Positions 10,999 through 20,997 are shown, counted from the first letter of the stretch. The stretch: 64,000 bases of DNA from Eubacteriaceae bacterium (GCA_021770095.1 JAETRQ010000004.1:94998-158997); one strand, 5' to 3'. The notes: a model not told the origin generated them from the sequence alone. Made by a program: numbers and translations.

Positions 10999-11213
10999 AG
11001 CGATTTAATTAAACGAACAGCCTATTAGAAATTAAATTTGCTAATAAGCGGAATTTTTAGCCTAAAAACTGATTTTTTATCTAAAAGAAAACATTTTAAC
11101 AGATATACCTATTTTTTTAATAGATACGAAAAGTAACTATAAAATATAAAGAAAATATGGTATAGTTGTTTGCGTCAGAATAAATCCAAATAATGTTGAA
11201 GGAGGATAACTTA

Positions 11214-11369
11214 ATGATTAATATAAACAAAAGTGCTAAAAAGTTTATGAAAAACATAGTCGAAAAACAGGCTAATCTTTCTGCAAACAGCACAACATGT
11301 GTTGCTCTTTACCAGCCCAAAGCACCAGCTGCTTTGAAGAAATTCAGCAAGGTAGATAATGATAAGTAA
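11214..11369 (+). CDS. agrD: AgrD-like cyclic lactone autoinducer prepeptide (51 aa)
   Basis: MININKSAKKFMKNIVEKQANLSANSTTCVALYQPKAPAALKKFSKVDNDK; amphipathic leader, Cys-x3-Tyr then QPKAP; GGAGG upstream; overlaps the agrB start. Confidence 0.88.
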   Translation: MININKSAKKFMKNIVEKQANLSANSTTCVALYQPKAPAALKKFSKVDNDK

Positions 11370-11955
11370 ATTATCAAGTTACCTTACTGACAAATTGCTT
11401 TCAAACGGTACAATTAATGATGAGGATAAAGAGCTGTATATTTACGGCTTGTTTATGCTGATTTCACACCTAATGTTTTTTATCATTACCTGTATATTTG
11501 GCTTGGCATTAAAGTGTCTGCTTGAAAGTATCATCTTCTACATAGCATTTATGCTTATCAGAAGATATGCCGGAGGCTATCACGCATCAACCGAAACAAG
11601 ATGTGAAATATTATCTACTATGTCCATATTGGCTTGCATTGTTGTAATTAAGTTGTCAAAAATTTATGATTTCCAAACTGCACTTTTAATAATAACCACA
11701 TTTTCAACAGTTTGCATATTTGTTTTTTGTCCGCTTGATACACCTGAAAAGCCGTTGTCTGATAAAGAATTCAAATATTTTCGCAAAGTTTCTTGGATCA
11801 TATTGTTTGTGATAGTTGTAGCTGTCATCGTTTCATATGTTTTCAAATTTCAAATGGTTACTGTGCCTTGTTGTATGAGTTTGATTCTCGAAAGTATATT
11901 GCTTGCCGCAGGAAAAATTAAGAGGGTATCACAAAAGAAGAATGTTAAAACATAA
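11359..11955 (+). CDS. agrB: AgrB-like processing endopeptidase/exporter
   Basis: Multi-TM, RRYAGGYHASTETRCEILS, CPLDTPEKPLSDKE. Confidence 0.9.
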   Translation: MISKLSSYLTDKLLSNGTINDEDKELYIYGLFMLISHLMFFIITCIFGLALKCLLESIIFYIAFMLIRRYAGGYHASTETRCEILSTMSILACIVVIKLSKIYDFQTALLIITTFSTVCIFVFCPLDTPEKPLSDKEFKYFRKVSWIILFVIVVAVIVSYVFKFQMVTVPCCMSLILESILLAAGKIKRVSQKKNVKT

Positions 11956-12325
11956 TCTATTTGGTGTCTTTCTGAAAGAAAAACGACAAGAGAAAAATAT
12001 GTCCTTAAGAGAATTATCCTACAGAGCAGACATAGCACATACATATATTGCGAAAATAGAAAACGGCAGCAAACCACCGCCAAGTGATGATGTGATGATG
12101 CGCCTTGCAAAGGGATTAAATCTTGATGATGAAACTTCTGAAATATTTTTTGACTTAGCAGCTAAGTGCAAAAGAATAAATGATGATAAAAATTTTTATC
12201 TTCCTGCTGATATTTCAAAATATTTAAGCAATGAAGATAATGCCAAAAGACTGATCCGAAAAGCAAGCAAACTCGGCAATTCAAATGAGTTTTGGAATGA
12301 ATTATTGAAACAACTTGAAAAGTGA
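11942..12325 (+). CDS. HTH (XRE-type) regulator
   Basis: FLKEKRQEKNMSLRELSYRADIAHTYIAKIENGSKPPPSDD; internal start MLKHN chosen. Confidence 0.75.
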   Translation: MLKHNLFGVFLKEKRQEKNMSLRELSYRADIAHTYIAKIENGSKPPPSDDVMMRLAKGLNLDDETSEIFFDLAAKCKRINDDKNFYLPADISKYLSNEDNAKRLIRKASKLGNSNEFWNELLKQLEK

Positions 12326-12417
12326 AAAATATGTCCCCTTAGGGATATATTTTTTGAAAACACTGTACCCCAAAGGGTTACTAAATTAAGATGAATAACA
12401 AAGAGGAAATATATTAG

Positions 12418-12603
12418 ATGGTTGCATTATCAAAATCTCCTCCGAATAATGTCAAAAAGGTGCATTGTCCGATTTGTGGAGGAAGGTTATGTGATGTAAA
12501 AGAGGATGAGAGAATATGTTTGGACAAGGAAAAGAAAAGTAAAAACGGAATAATTATTAAATGTTATAAATGTGGAAATAAGATAAACATTTCAGTTAGA
12601 TAA
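12418..12603 (+). CDS. Small zinc-ribbon protein
   Basis: HCPICGGRLCD...IKCYKCGNKINI two CxxC motifs. Confidence 0.6.
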   Translation: MVALSKSPPNNVKKVHCPICGGRLCDVKEDERICLDKEKKSKNGIIIKCYKCGNKINISVR

Positions 12604-12657
12604 ATGTTTACATAATATAGATTAGATTATATGTACAGATTTCATCATTAAAGATAG

Positions 12658-12692
12658 GAGCCTGACGATTTTTTCGTCAGGCTCTTTTTTGT
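12658..12692. terminator. Hairpin terminator
   Basis: GAGCCTGACGA-TTTTT-TCGTCAGGCTC then T-run. Confidence 0.6.
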
Positions 12693-12811
12693 TGTCCTGC
12701 GAAAAGTGTTGAAAGGGCAAGAATGATAGAACTCTGGCAGGAATATATAGCTGAATATCCATAATCTCTGAATTTTGAAAATTAAGAAATTCAAAATTCG
12801 GAGGTTTAAAT

Positions 12812-13300
12812 ATGAAAAAGATTTGCGAGATATATGATGTATCTCAGGAATATCAAATGAAAGAAAATTCAATATTAGTTTGTGTCAGTAGTTTAGAACA
12901 GGACAAGCTCTTTTCTATACTGCCTGAACTGAAAATGAAATTTAATACATCTTTTAATTCTGATGAATGGCAGCAGTTCTTAGAAATCAACAAGGTATAT
13001 AACCGAAATGAATCTAAACATCATATGCGAGAAATCAGGCAATCCAAGAGATTAGAAACAGATTCTTTGACGAAATATGAAACTGATACAGTTAGCAAAA
13101 TTCTAAATAATTCCGAACTGAAAACAAAAATTAAAATGGCATTATCAACACTATCCCCATTGCCGAAAAAAAGATTTCTAATGCACTATTCGGAACATTA
13201 TACATACAGAGAAATAGCTGAAAAAGAAGGGAGAAATGTTAAGACCATTTATGAATCTGTTCAGGCAGCAAGAAAAAAGTTTTTGAAAAATTTTGAATAA
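12812..13300 (+). CDS. Sigma-70 region 4-like protein (mobile-element type)
   Basis: LSPLPKKRFLMHYSEHYTYREIAEKEGRNVKTIYESVQAARKKFLKNF. Confidence 0.65.
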   Translation: MKKICEIYDVSQEYQMKENSILVCVSSLEQDKLFSILPELKMKFNTSFNSDEWQQFLEINKVYNRNESKHHMREIRQSKRLETDSLTKYETDTVSKILNNSELKTKIKMALSTLSPLPKKRFLMHYSEHYTYREIAEKEGRNVKTIYESVQAARKKFLKNFE

Positions 13301-13798
13301 TACCCCAACAAAATACCCCCAACAAGTTGAAGTTTATGAAAGGACTTCCTTTCGTACAACTGAATAAGTCATTCATCAAATACATTCCTATTGTTGTGCG
13401 GGTGCATAAGCCACTTTAATAATCACGCCAAGACGCATGTTGCCGAGCGAGAAATGATTATTATGAGTATCAGTTTGCTGCTGATACGGCGATGACAGGC
13501 AATAGGGACAATGATACTCCTGCCCAACCACAGTCCGAGCGTGATAAAACCGTCGCAGGCAATGGGGGCAGCTCGGATGAAATCGGAGAGGTGAGATTCC
13601 TGTGGAGCTGACTTGCAATCAGCCGTTTGATGATTCCCTTATTTGCAATTTGGGGTGTTGAGGACAAATTAAATTGCTTTCATATATTTAGTCGATCGGT
13701 AAGACAAAATTTATTTTCTTCTAAATAGGAACTCAAACAAAGAAAGTTTTACCGATTGGCTTCTTACATAGGCAAATGCCTATAAAGGAGGTTTAATT

Positions 13799-14155
13799 AT
13801 GAAAGATTATTTAAGGGGAGATATGTACTATGCAGATTTAGGCAGAGGCATAGGTTCGGAACAAAAGGGATACAGACCTGTACTTATTATTCAAAACAAT
13901 GTAGGTAATAAACACAGCCCTACAGTAATTATTGCCGCTATTACAAGCAGGGTAGGTGTAAAAGCTAAACTACCTACACATTACTTTGTAAATACCGAAG
14001 GCGGATTGGAAGCACCATCAATCATTTTGCTTGAGCAGATACGAACGATTGATAAAAAACGATTGGATTCGTATATCGGTCATTTGAGCGATATGCATAT
14101 TGACGGTATAGATAAGGCACTTGCCATAAGTGTCGGATTAAATAGAAATTCTTAA
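13799..14155 (+). CDS. PemK/MazF-family toxin (mRNA interferase)
   Basis: RGDMYYADLGRGIGSEQKGYRPVLIIQNNVGNKHSPTVIIAAIT. Confidence 0.88.
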   Translation: MKDYLRGDMYYADLGRGIGSEQKGYRPVLIIQNNVGNKHSPTVIIAAITSRVGVKAKLPTHYFVNTEGGLEAPSIILLEQIRTIDKKRLDSYIGHLSDMHIDGIDKALAISVGLNRNS

Positions 14156-14170
14156 CTATGGAGCGTATAA

Positions 14171-14299
14171 ATGGAACAAATTAGTAATTCGTATGCAGTA
14201 ATGATTTTAATAGAAATTTTATTTGAGCGAAATCTTATAAATGAAGATACATTTATCAATATTAAGTCACATATCAATTATGAAAAATCGCATAATTAA
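14171..14299 (+). CDS. Small SHOCT-like protein (42 aa)
   Basis: MEQISNSYAVMILIEILFERNLINEDTFINIKSHINYEKSHN; between the toxin and recombinase genes. Confidence 0.5.
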   Translation: MEQISNSYAVMILIEILFERNLINEDTFINIKSHINYEKSHN

Positions 14300-14350
14300 C
14301 AAATTTATATATACCTATTATAATATGCTCAAATGAATGGAGGTATTATT

Positions 14351-16189
14351 ATGACAAATAAAAACAATTCCGTTAAATCATTTAATCCCTATGATTTTTT
14401 AGATCGCAATAGGGACAGAACAGTCGTTTTTTACGGTAGAGTTTCTACGGAACATGAAGCCCAAATATCTGCTTTGGAAAATCAAATGCAATGGTATGGA
14501 GAACAAGCAAAAATGCACGCTAATTGGAATGTAATTGACAGATATATTGATGAGGGAATTACGGGAACTCAGGCAAAAAAGCGACCGTCTTTTTTGAGAA
14601 TGATTGAAGATGCTAAATTAAAAAAGTTTGATTTAATCGTTACAAGAGAGGTTTGCCGATTTGCAAGAAATACGGTTGATACTTTGGTAACAACACGAGA
14701 ACTGAAAAATATTGGCATTGAAGTATATTTTGTTGAAGATAATATATGGACTATGGATGGTGATGGTGAATTAAGATTGTCCCTTATGGCAACTTTGGCA
14801 CAGGAGGAAAGCCGAAAGGTGTCTGAAAGAGTTAAAGCAGGTCAACAGATTAGCAGGGAAAACGGTACAATTTACGGCTCAGGAAATGTTCTTGGATATG
14901 ACAGATGTAATGGTACTTATGTAATAAATGAAGAGCAAGCTGAAACTGTTCGCCTTATATATAATATGTATATAAACGAAAACATCGGCTGCACAAAAAT
15001 TGCTAACCGACTTACTCAAATGCACAGATTAAATGCTTCAGGCATTGTTAAATGGAGTCCAGCAACTATAACAAGAATACTTAGTAATCAAACATATATC
15101 GGATATATGGCATATGGAAAATCCTATAATAATAATTATTTGGAACAAAGAAGAGTAAATAATTATGATAATTCGACCTATATGTGTGTAAAAGCAGATT
15201 TTGAACCTATTATTTCTGAAGAGGTTTGGTATAAATGTCAGGAAATAAAAAAGCGCAGAATATCAACTTCATCGCCTCATCAAAAACACGGAAAGCTTGA
15301 AACAACTGATTTGTGGGCAAAAAAATTGCGTTGTTCCTGCGGTGCTTCATTCAGAAAAAACAGATGGCATAAAAATAAAAATTGTGATTGGTCATATGGC
15401 TATCAATGCTATAATCAGTTAAATAATGGTACTGCTAAAAAAAGACGAGATGCAGGCGAAGATGATACAGGCTATTGCGACCAAAAAATGATTGTAGATT
15501 GGAAATTAGAATTAATGGGTAAAATGATTCTTGAAGAAATATGGAAAAACAGAAAAGATTGTATCAGAGAAACTATTGAACTCATTAAAAAATTCTATAA
15601 AAAATCAATGGTTGATGAAAGTAAACCTAAAGCATCCATAATATCACAAATTGAAAAACTAAAAAGAAAAAAAGCTATACTGTTAGAAATGAGAACTGAT
15701 GGAGAATTAACTAAAGATGAATATATTGAGCAAAAAAATATGCTTAATAATAAGATTGCCGAACTTGAAAAAGAACTTAATGAGAATACATCTAATGATT
15801 ATAATAAATTTATCATTGATTATGACAAAATATTAAATTCTTTAAATGAAATTATTGATTTGTCAAAACCAAAAGCAGACCGCGATGTATTAGACAAATT
15901 CGTATCTAAAATAGTTCCTAATGGGAATACTCATTTTCGTTGGTATATGAATTTGGATAATAATAATGAAATACCTATTGATGTCAATGTAAATGGCAGA
16001 AAGAATAAAGCTGTTGTTTCAATAGATAAATTGGGGGATGAACTCCCCGTACATAATGATAATTTAAACGATGAATTAGATGTTGTTTATTTTATAGATA
16101 AAAAATCATTGTTAGAAGCAATGCAACACAGGCTGCAATCAAAGCAAGCAAATAATACTCAACTCATAAATAAATTAGGGATAGCGTAA
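14351..16189 (+). CDS. Large serine recombinase
   Basis: VVFYGRVSTEHEAQISALENQ, TREVCRFARNTVDT, recombinase domain, C-terminal Cys cluster and coiled coil. Confidence 0.9.
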   Translation: MTNKNNSVKSFNPYDFLDRNRDRTVVFYGRVSTEHEAQISALENQMQWYGEQAKMHANWNVIDRYIDEGITGTQAKKRPSFLRMIEDAKLKKFDLIVTREVCRFARNTVDTLVTTRELKNIGIEVYFVEDNIWTMDGDGELRLSLMATLAQEESRKVSERVKAGQQISRENGTIYGSGNVLGYDRCNGTYVINEEQAETVRLIYNMYINENIGCTKIANRLTQMHRLNASGIVKWSPATITRILSNQTYIGYMAYGKSYNNNYLEQRRVNNYDNSTYMCVKADFEPIISEEVWYKCQEIKKRRISTSSPHQKHGKLETTDLWAKKLRCSCGASFRKNRWHKNKNCDWSYGYQCYNQLNNGTAKKRRDAGEDDTGYCDQKMIVDWKLELMGKMILEEIWKNRKDCIRETIELIKKFYKKSMVDESKPKASIISQIEKLKRKKAILLEMRTDGELTKDEYIEQKNMLNNKIAELEKELNENTSNDYNKFIIDYDKILNSLNEIIDLSKPKADRDVLDKFVSKIVPNGNTHFRWYMNLDNNNEIPIDVNVNGRKNKAVVSIDKLGDELPVHNDNLNDELDVVYFIDKKSLLEAMQHRLQSKQANNTQLINKLGIA

Positions 16190-16285
16190 TGCTATCCCTT
16201 TTATTTATGTATGCAGGCATTAAGTTCATAGAAATAAAAATAACCTCAGTTTAGCTGAGGTTATTTTTATAGGATTCTACAATAT

Positions 16286-16996
16286 TTAAGATATATTTTT
16301 AAAATAATTCTTAAAAATATTTTTGAATTTTGTTTTATTATTTCTCGAAATAGGAACAATATAGTCTTCTTCAAGAATAACAAAATCACGAGTATATGCA
16401 GTAATATAATTCATATTAATTACAAAACTCTTATGCGGTGAAACAAAGCAGCGCCCTGCCAAATGATTTCTCCAATAGTCTATATTATCCAAAGAATAAT
16501 AGACGTCTGTTTTCGTAACAATTTTAGATTTTCTGTTGGCTATTTCAACAAAAACAATATCACAAATATTAACTCTCATTCTGATATTATCGTCATTGTC
16601 TTTTTTCAGAAAAAAATTAATATTTGAATTGTCCACACTCTTTATTGCAGATTCAAGACCTTTGTAAAACCGCTCAGGATTAATAGGTTTTTTAAAAAAT
16701 CTCAACGCATTCAGTTCCAAAGCATCATCAAGATAACTTAGATTTTCTGTAATATACATCAATATGATATGCGGATTTTTATATTTCAGCAATTTGCCGA
16801 GTTTTATACCGTCAATACCATCCAGTTCTGCTTCAAGTATAACAATATCAAATTTATCATTACACAAAAGCAGTTCCTGAGACGAAGTGAATACATCAAC
16901 CTGCAGACTTATCAATGCATATTTTGAATAATCCTCAATGTAGTTTGCAATATTTTCAATAAAATTCCGTTCGTTATCACATATGGCAATTTTCAT
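16286..16996 (-). CDS. Orphan LytTR response regulator with altered phosphoacceptor
   Basis: MKIAICDNERNF...FDIVILEAELDGIDGI...LRFFKKPI plus LytTR domain. Confidence 0.85.
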   Translation of the reverse strand: MKIAICDNERNFIENIANYIEDYSKYALISLQVDVFTSSQELLLCNDKFDIVILEAELDGIDGIKLGKLLKYKNPHIILMYITENLSYLDDALELNALRFFKKPINPERFYKGLESAIKSVDNSNINFFLKKDNDDNIRMRVNICDIVFVEIANRKSKIVTKTDVYYSLDNIDYWRNHLAGRCFVSPHKSFVINMNYITAYTRDFVILEEDYIVPISRNNKTKFKNIFKNYFKNIS

Positions 16997-17127
16997 AAAT
17001 ACCTCATTATGTAATAATCGATGAGTAAATCCCGTGTATAAATTTTATCACACCTGGTGACAAAAATCAACAAAATAAGAATAAAAAATAAAGGTTATAT
17101 AAAAATAATAACCTTTATCCATTAAAA

Positions 17128-17307
17128 TTAATTCTGTTTGCGCACAATATCATATTCACTGCCGTCAGGCCGAAAATAACGGCAGGTCCTATTCTGTTCG
17201 CTTATCAGACGGACATATTCATCCTCATCAAGAACAAGGGAACAAAAATATTCGTCCGTCTCATCATCATATTCGTTATACCAGCATTTTTCACAAAGAG
17301 AATCCAT
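17128..17307 (-). CDS. Small Cys-containing protein (59 aa; resembles the DUF6472 type)
   Basis: MDSLCEKCWYNEYDDETDEYFCSLVLDEDEYVRLISEQNRTCRYFRPDGSEYDIVRKQN; missing from ORF track. Confidence 0.6.
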   Translation of the reverse strand: MDSLCEKCWYNEYDDETDEYFCSLVLDEDEYVRLISEQNRTCRYFRPDGSEYDIVRKQN

Positions 17308-17309
17308 AT

Positions 17310-18080
17310 TTATTCTTCCTTTAAAAATTCAAAAACAGTAAAATCCACTGTCAAATCGAGCGTATTGACGGAATCAAGTTTTTCTTTATCTTCTTTTGAA
17401 GTTCTGTAATAATAAGGAGTCATTGAAAACAGCGTTTTTAAATCCTCACCATTGATACAAACTTTATCTGTTACTTTGGTTTTTGAAACCAGTTTCAGTT
17501 TTTTTGTAACAGGAGGCTGCTCATCATTTTTGTATGGAGTGTTATAAACAATCTGCTTCATTTCCCACAAATGATTTTCTCCGCCGACCACACAATAAAG
17601 GCTTCCGCCATTTTTGAGCACACGTGAAAATTCTTTTTCATTAAAAGGCGCAAAAAGATGAACCGCTGTATCAATACACTCATTTTCAACAGGTATTGAA
17701 GAAAGATTAGCGACAAAATAAGTATGACTGCCGTTGCGTTTTGATGCAAGACGCACCATTTCTTTGCTTATATCAAAGCCATAAAGAGTACCTTCATAAT
17801 CATCATAATATCCCTCACCGCAGCAAATATCCAGCACCGTGCCGCTCATCTTAGAAGCAATATACTTCTTAAGGCAGGAATAATATCCTTTTTCAAGAAA
17901 AGTGTGTCTGGAACGTGCGGACTCTTTACTGTCACCTGTTTTATCGCCGCTTTTTGAGCCTAAAAGCAGATTGACATATCCCTCTTTTGAAATATCAAAA
18001 GAATGATTATTGCAGCATCTCAGTGAATGACCGGCTGTGTTCAGTTTTTCTTTACATACAGGACAAATAAGAACGGACAT
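17310..18080 (-). CDS. RlmA-like rRNA (guanine-N1) methyltransferase
   Basis: Zn-binding ICPVCKEKL..C..NHSFDISKEGYVNLL; SAM motif VLDICCGEGYYDDY. Confidence 0.8.
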   Translation of the reverse strand: MSVLICPVCKEKLNTAGHSLRCCNNHSFDISKEGYVNLLLGSKSGDKTGDSKESARSRHTFLEKGYYSCLKKYIASKMSGTVLDICCGEGYYDDYEGTLYGFDISKEMVRLASKRNGSHTYFVANLSSIPVENECIDTAVHLFAPFNEKEFSRVLKNGGSLYCVVGGENHLWEMKQIVYNTPYKNDEQPPVTKKLKLVSKTKVTDKVCINGEDLKTLFSMTPYYYRTSKEDKEKLDSVNTLDLTVDFTVFEFLKEE

Positions 18081-18091
18081 ATCCTACCTCT

Positions 18092-18847
18092 TTATATACA
18101 AATATCAAGTTCAATCGGGCAATGGTCCGACCCCTGAATATCAGTATGGATTTTTGCATCAATCAATCTGCTGTCAAGTGATTTTGAAGCAATGAAATAA
18201 TCAATTCTCCATCCTGCATTCTTTTCTCTTGCTTTAAACATATAGGACCACCAACTGTAAATATTTTCTTTATCCGGATAAAAATATCTGAAAGTATCCG
18301 TATACCCGCTGTCAAGCAAAACAGAAAGTTTTTCTCTTTCTTCATCAGTAAATCCTGCGTTTTTATGATTGGTTTTAGGATTTTTTAAGTCTATTTCCTG
18401 ATGAGCAACATTCAAATCACCGCAATATATTACCGGCTTTTTCTCTTCAAGTGACAGAATATAATTTTTAAAGTCATCCTCCCACTTCATGCGATAATCA
18501 AGACGTTTCAGTTCTCTCTGAGAATTAGGAACATAGACAGTTGCGAAATAAAAATCGTCAAATTCGAGAGTAATGAGCCTTCCCTCCTGATCATGTTCAT
18601 CTATTCCCATCCCGTAACACACGCTCAAAGGCTTTTGCTTTGTAAATATGGCTGTTCCGGAATATCCTTTTTTCTGTGCATAATTCCAATAACAATTATA
18701 TCCGTCAGGTGAAAAATCAATTTGACCCTCCTGAAGTTTTGTTTCCTGCAAACAGAATATATCTGCATCAATTTCATTGAAGAACGCTTCAAAATTCTTG
18801 TTCATACAAGCACGAAGACCATTAACATTCCATGAAATCATTTTCAT
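18092..18847 (-). CDS. Exodeoxyribonuclease III
   Basis: MKMISWNVNGLRACMNKNF, IFCLQETKLQEGQ, CGDLNVAHQEIDL, GSDHCPIEL. Confidence 0.93.
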   Translation of the reverse strand: MKMISWNVNGLRACMNKNFEAFFNEIDADIFCLQETKLQEGQIDFSPDGYNCYWNYAQKKGYSGTAIFTKQKPLSVCYGMGIDEHDQEGRLITLEFDDFYFATVYVPNSQRELKRLDYRMKWEDDFKNYILSLEEKKPVIYCGDLNVAHQEIDLKNPKTNHKNAGFTDEEREKLSVLLDSGYTDTFRYFYPDKENIYSWWSYMFKAREKNAGWRIDYFIASKSLDSRLIDAKIHTDIQGSDHCPIELDICI

Positions 18848-18921
18848 ATTATCACCAAATACCTTTACTATAAAATGAAAGAATAATCATATAGATTATT
18901 CTTTCATCTGCAATTATCAAA

Positions 18922-20097
18922 TTAATGATGGAAAAGTCTGATACCGGTCATTGCCATTGCAATACCATAATGATCACAACAGTCGATAACAGCCTGATCT
19001 CTTACTGAGCCACCCGGCTGTGCAATATATTTTACACCCGAGCGAACTGCTCTTTCAATATTATCTTCAAACGGGAAGAATGCATCTGAGCCAAGAGCAA
19101 CATCCGTCATCTGCTTGTGCCAATCTTCTTTTTCCTCTTTCGTAAACGGAGCCGGACATTCTGTAAAATATCTTTGCCATACACCGTCTTTGAGCAAATC
19201 TTCATATTCATCGCTGATATAAAGGTCAATTGCATTATCAGCATCACACTTGCGGATACCGTCGATAAACGGAAGGTTAAGCACCTTTTCATTTCTTCTC
19301 AGCCAAAGCATATCCGCTTTATTGCCTGCCATACGTGTACAAAGAATACGACTCTGCTGACCCGCACCTACACCGAGTGTTTGTCCGCCCTGTGCATAAA
19401 CAACAGAATTGGACTGTGTATATTTTAATGTAATCATTGAAATGAGCAAATCAATTTTTGCAATTTCAGGGATTTCTTTAACTTTTGTGGGCATATCATC
19501 AAACAAATCCATAGTAATTTTTGCATTATTACGCTTTTGTTCAAATTTGATACCGAAAACCTGCTTTGTCTCCATCTCTTCAGGAATATAATCTGCATCC
19601 ATTTTTATGATAAGGAAATTGCCTCTTCTTTTTGACTTAAGAATTTCAAGTGCCTCATCTGTATAATCAGGAGCAATAATTCCGTCAGACACTTCTTTTT
19701 GAAGGAATGTTGCAACAGAAGCATCACAAGTATCAGACAATGCTGCAAAATCACCGAAAGATGATTGTCTGTCACAACTTCTTGCACGAACATATGCCTG
19801 TGCAATCGGAGATAATTCCAAATCTTCAGGAACCATACATACTTTTCTGTCAATATCTCTGAGCGGCTGAGCAACTGCTGCACCGGCAGGTGAAACATGC
19901 TTGAAAGATGCAGCACTCGGAAGACCTGTTGCTTCTTTCAGTTCCTTAACCAACTGCCATGAGTTAAACGCATCTAACAAATTGATATATCCTGCTGCTC
20001 CGTTTAAAATCTCAAACGGGAGTTCTTTGCCGTCCATATGAATTTTTGCAGGATTCTGATTTGGATTACAGCCATATTTAAGTTTATATTCAGTCAT
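18922..20097 (-). CDS. Stand-alone phosphoribosylaminoimidazolecarboxamide formyltransferase (PurH C-terminal domain)
   Basis: LKYGCNPNQNPAKI, SFKHVSPAGAAV, SFGDFAALSD, QPGGSVRDQAVI. Confidence 0.88.
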   Translation of the reverse strand: MTEYKLKYGCNPNQNPAKIHMDGKELPFEILNGAAGYINLLDAFNSWQLVKELKEATGLPSAASFKHVSPAGAAVAQPLRDIDRKVCMVPEDLELSPIAQAYVRARSCDRQSSFGDFAALSDTCDASVATFLQKEVSDGIIAPDYTDEALEILKSKRRGNFLIIKMDADYIPEEMETKQVFGIKFEQKRNNAKITMDLFDDMPTKVKEIPEIAKIDLLISMITLKYTQSNSVVYAQGGQTLGVGAGQQSRILCTRMAGNKADMLWLRRNEKVLNLPFIDGIRKCDADNAIDLYISDEYEDLLKDGVWQRYFTECPAPFTKEEKEDWHKQMTDVALGSDAFFPFEDNIERAVRSGVKYIAQPGGSVRDQAVIDCCDHYGIAMAMTGIRLFHH

Positions 20098-20178
20098 ATT
20101 CTCTTTCCTTTCAGTATTAATATAGTTATTTTATACTATTGCATTGAAAAAAGCAAGTCGCAATGATACAATATATTT

Positions 20179-20997
20179 ATGAATGGAATATTAGTAGTTA
20201 ATCATTTTCTTACAGGCAGCAAGTATAATGAACTGCACAATCATTTGCAAACTGCTGCAAAAAAAATGGATATTGAATTAAAAGTAAATACGAACCTTGA
20301 ACTGGCAACCGAGAATATTCAAACTGATTTTGTGCTGTTTTGGGATAAAGACATCCATCTTGCACGCAGAATTGAAAAAATGGGAGTTCCCGTCTTTAAC
20401 AGTGCAAATTCAATTGAACTGTGTGACGATAAAGCAAGAACTTATATTGAACTTGACGGAATTGTTCCCCAGCCAAAAACCCTGATTGCTCCAAAATGTT
20501 ATTTTGAAGCAGATATGAGCAAATTTGTTGACAATGCAGTTGATATACTCGGACTGCCGTTGGTGTTCAAAGAGTGTTTCGGCTCATTCGGTGAACAGGT
20601 ATACCTGTGTAAAAGTAAAAAAGATATATTATCACACATCTCTGCCAAACCATTTATACTTCAGGAATTTATTGAACAGAGCAAAGGGTCGGATACACGA
20701 ATAGAAATTGTCGACGGAAAATGTGTTTGTGCGGTAAAAAGATTTAACGGCAATGACTTCCGTTCCAATGTTACAAACGGAGGTACAATGACTGTATGTA
20801 CTGCAAACGATAAAGATATTAACAATGCATCAATCGCCTGTGAAAAACTCGGTCTTACTTTCGGCGGTGTTGATATTCTGGATAATGGAATGATATGTGA
20901 GGTGAATTCAAATGCACATATCATCAACATTATGAACGCAACAGGCACAGATATTGCTCCGCTGATTTTCAAAACCATTACGGAGAAAATAAAATGA
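20179..20997 (+). CDS. ATP-grasp (RimK-like) ligase
   Basis: LPLVFKECFGSFGEQVYL, FILQEFIEQSKGSDTRIEIVDG, CEVNSNAH. Confidence 0.8.
   Translation: MNGILVVNHFLTGSKYNELHNHLQTAAKKMDIELKVNTNLELATENIQTDFVLFWDKDIHLARRIEKMGVPVFNSANSIELCDDKARTYIELDGIVPQPKTLIAPKCYFEADMSKFVDNAVDILGLPLVFKECFGSFGEQVYLCKSKKDILSHISAKPFILQEFIEQSKGSDTRIEIVDGKCVCAVKRFNGNDFRSNVTNGGTMTVCTANDKDINNASIACEKLGLTFGGVDILDNGMICEVNSNAHIINIMNATGTDIAPLIFKTITEKIK

Noticed and set aside
13388-13667. Minus-strand ORFs (65-76 aa) in the structured intergenic region
   Set aside because: Pro/Ser-rich low-complexity translations with no RBS; more likely ncRNA or relic.
19117-19591. Plus-strand ORFs antisense to AICAR transformylase
   Set aside because: Shadow ORFs of a well-supported gene.
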